The notes under the pieces are model-generated. The model was not told where the DNA came from. It searched no databases and saw nothing but the letters and a program-made list of their open reading frames with translations. From the NCBI RefSeq assembly GCF_000711795.1, contig NZ_JONH01000002.1, positions 124,001 to 188,000 on the forward strand: 64,000 nt of DNA, read 5' to 3'. The position numbers were made by a program, and so were the translations under genes. The DNA is from Vibrio pacinii DSM 19139 (GTDB taxonomy: Bacteria > Pseudomonadota > Gammaproteobacteria > Enterobacterales > Vibrionaceae). This document shows positions 63,716 to 64,000 of the stretch, in pieces. Positions within the stretch are counted from its first letter, which is position 1. The number at the start of each line of letters is the position of its first letter.

Positions 63716-64000
63716 CTAAATACCAAAAGAGAAATTCATTGTCATAGAGCCTTGTAGACTCACATCCGTCGTGACATCACCAAAATCGCTGTCTTGTGCC
63801 AATATTGGTTGGATAGTGATGTCAGCAGAGAATTTTTGACCCGCATACAGGGTGTTTTTTGCCGCAGCCCAAGCGATCCACATGCCATTCTTAGAGGGAA
63901 AGAAAACCTCATCATAAACATGGAAGCTTCGGTCTGAGGGCGAATGGATAGAATAATCAGGATAGCCTGCACTGCCCGTATATCCTCCAGCTTTTGCAGG
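63716..64000 (-). CDS. DUF1120-type pilin subunit 3 (C-terminal part, cut by window edge)
   Basis: The minus strand is open from base 64000 to a TAG at 63716, 94 codons in frame. It reads ...SDRSFHVYDEVFFPSKNG, then MWIAWAAAKNTLYAGQKF and ends GSMTMNFSFGI, matching the C-termini of the two downstream pilins (GSATMNFAFSI, GSFTMNFRFGI). A different frame is also open here but lacks this similarity. The N-terminus, signal peptide and any further pilin or regulator genes lie beyond the window. Confidence 0.8.
   Translation of the reverse strand, partial: PAKAGGYTGSAGYPDYSIHSPSDRSFHVYDEVFFPSKNGMWIAWAAAKNTLYAGQKFSADITIQPILAQDSDFGDVTTDVSLQGSMTMNFSFGI

Noticed and set aside
63760..63972. 70-codon minus-strand frame at the window end
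   Set aside because: Wrong frame of the partial third pilin gene; the true frame (63716 to 64000) ends in the same GSMTMNFSFGI strand as its paralogues.
1..64000. CRISPR arrays, tRNA or rRNA genes, prophage or intact transposons
   Set aside because: No regular short repeats, cloverleaf-type genes, phage structural genes or transposases were recognised in reading both strands.

Overview
The window looks like a Vibrio chromosome, most likely the secondary chromosome. This rests on Vibrio-like protein sequences, Vibrio-type gene neighbourhoods (malK divergent from malEFG, deaD near RNase II, gcvT / XRE regulator / glyA-gcvH-gcvP), a VpsT-like regulator, a GlyGly-CTERM trypsin-like protease, and many two-component and cyclic-di-GMP genes. 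The species cannot be named from sequence alone. I saw no rRNA, tRNA, CRISPR array, intact insertion sequence or prophage.

Layout. 1-5 kb: maltose/maltodextrin importer, malEFG (minus, malG cut by the window edge) divergent from malK, with candidate MalT boxes between. 5-11 kb: a PstS-like phosphate-binding protein, a small DUF3024-like protein, RNase II, the DEAD-box helicase DeaD with a long 5' leader, and CheV. 12-15 kb: a solitary periplasmic binding protein divergent from a PAS histidine kinase, probably a sensory pair. 15-21 kb: complete ribose operon rbsDACBKR with an 18-bp palindromic RbsR operator, plus a possible 27-codon leader gene and Shine-Dalgarno-masking hairpin before rbsK. 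21-23.5 kb: a DUF3012 lipoprotein, a VpsT/CsgD-type regulator with the c-di-GMP motif WLSR, and a GlyGly-CTERM serine protease.

23.6-30.8 kb: glycine cleavage locus, gcvT and an XRE-cupin regulator (minus) divergent from glyA-gcvH-gcvP (plus). The same 18-nt palindromic motif lies in front of both gcvT and glyA and is a good candidate operator for the regulator. 31-37.7 kb: hybrid histidine kinase, SOS-controlled umuDC with an ideal LexA box, a lipoprotein, an NfsA-like nitroreductase and a YajD HNH protein. 38.2-41.8 kb: an accessory redox cluster (MdaB-like quinone reductase, AhpD-like protein, FrnE/DsbA-like protein, peroxiredoxin, HxlR regulator) carrying four copies of one 26-nt near-palindrome, which looks like a self-contained HxlR regulon. 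42-46.7 kb: ABC-F ATPase, an unrecognised 223-residue protein, a VOC protein, and an FMN riboswitch driving ribB.

46.8-58.2 kb: signalling and transport. A response regulator-DUF3369-degenerate GGDEF-EAL protein is in operon with a sensor kinase; then come an MFS exporter divergent from an AraC regulator, a PotD-like binding protein, and a 1060-residue periplasmic-sensing HD-GYP protein. 58.3-64 kb: an alternate (CS1/DUF1120-type) chaperone-usher pilus operon on the minus strand, with three pilin-like genes (the first cut by the window edge), chaperone, usher and a terminal OmpA-family gene overlapping the usher by 8 nt. The c-di-GMP proteins, VpsT-like factor and pilus suggest investment in the attachment/motility switch.
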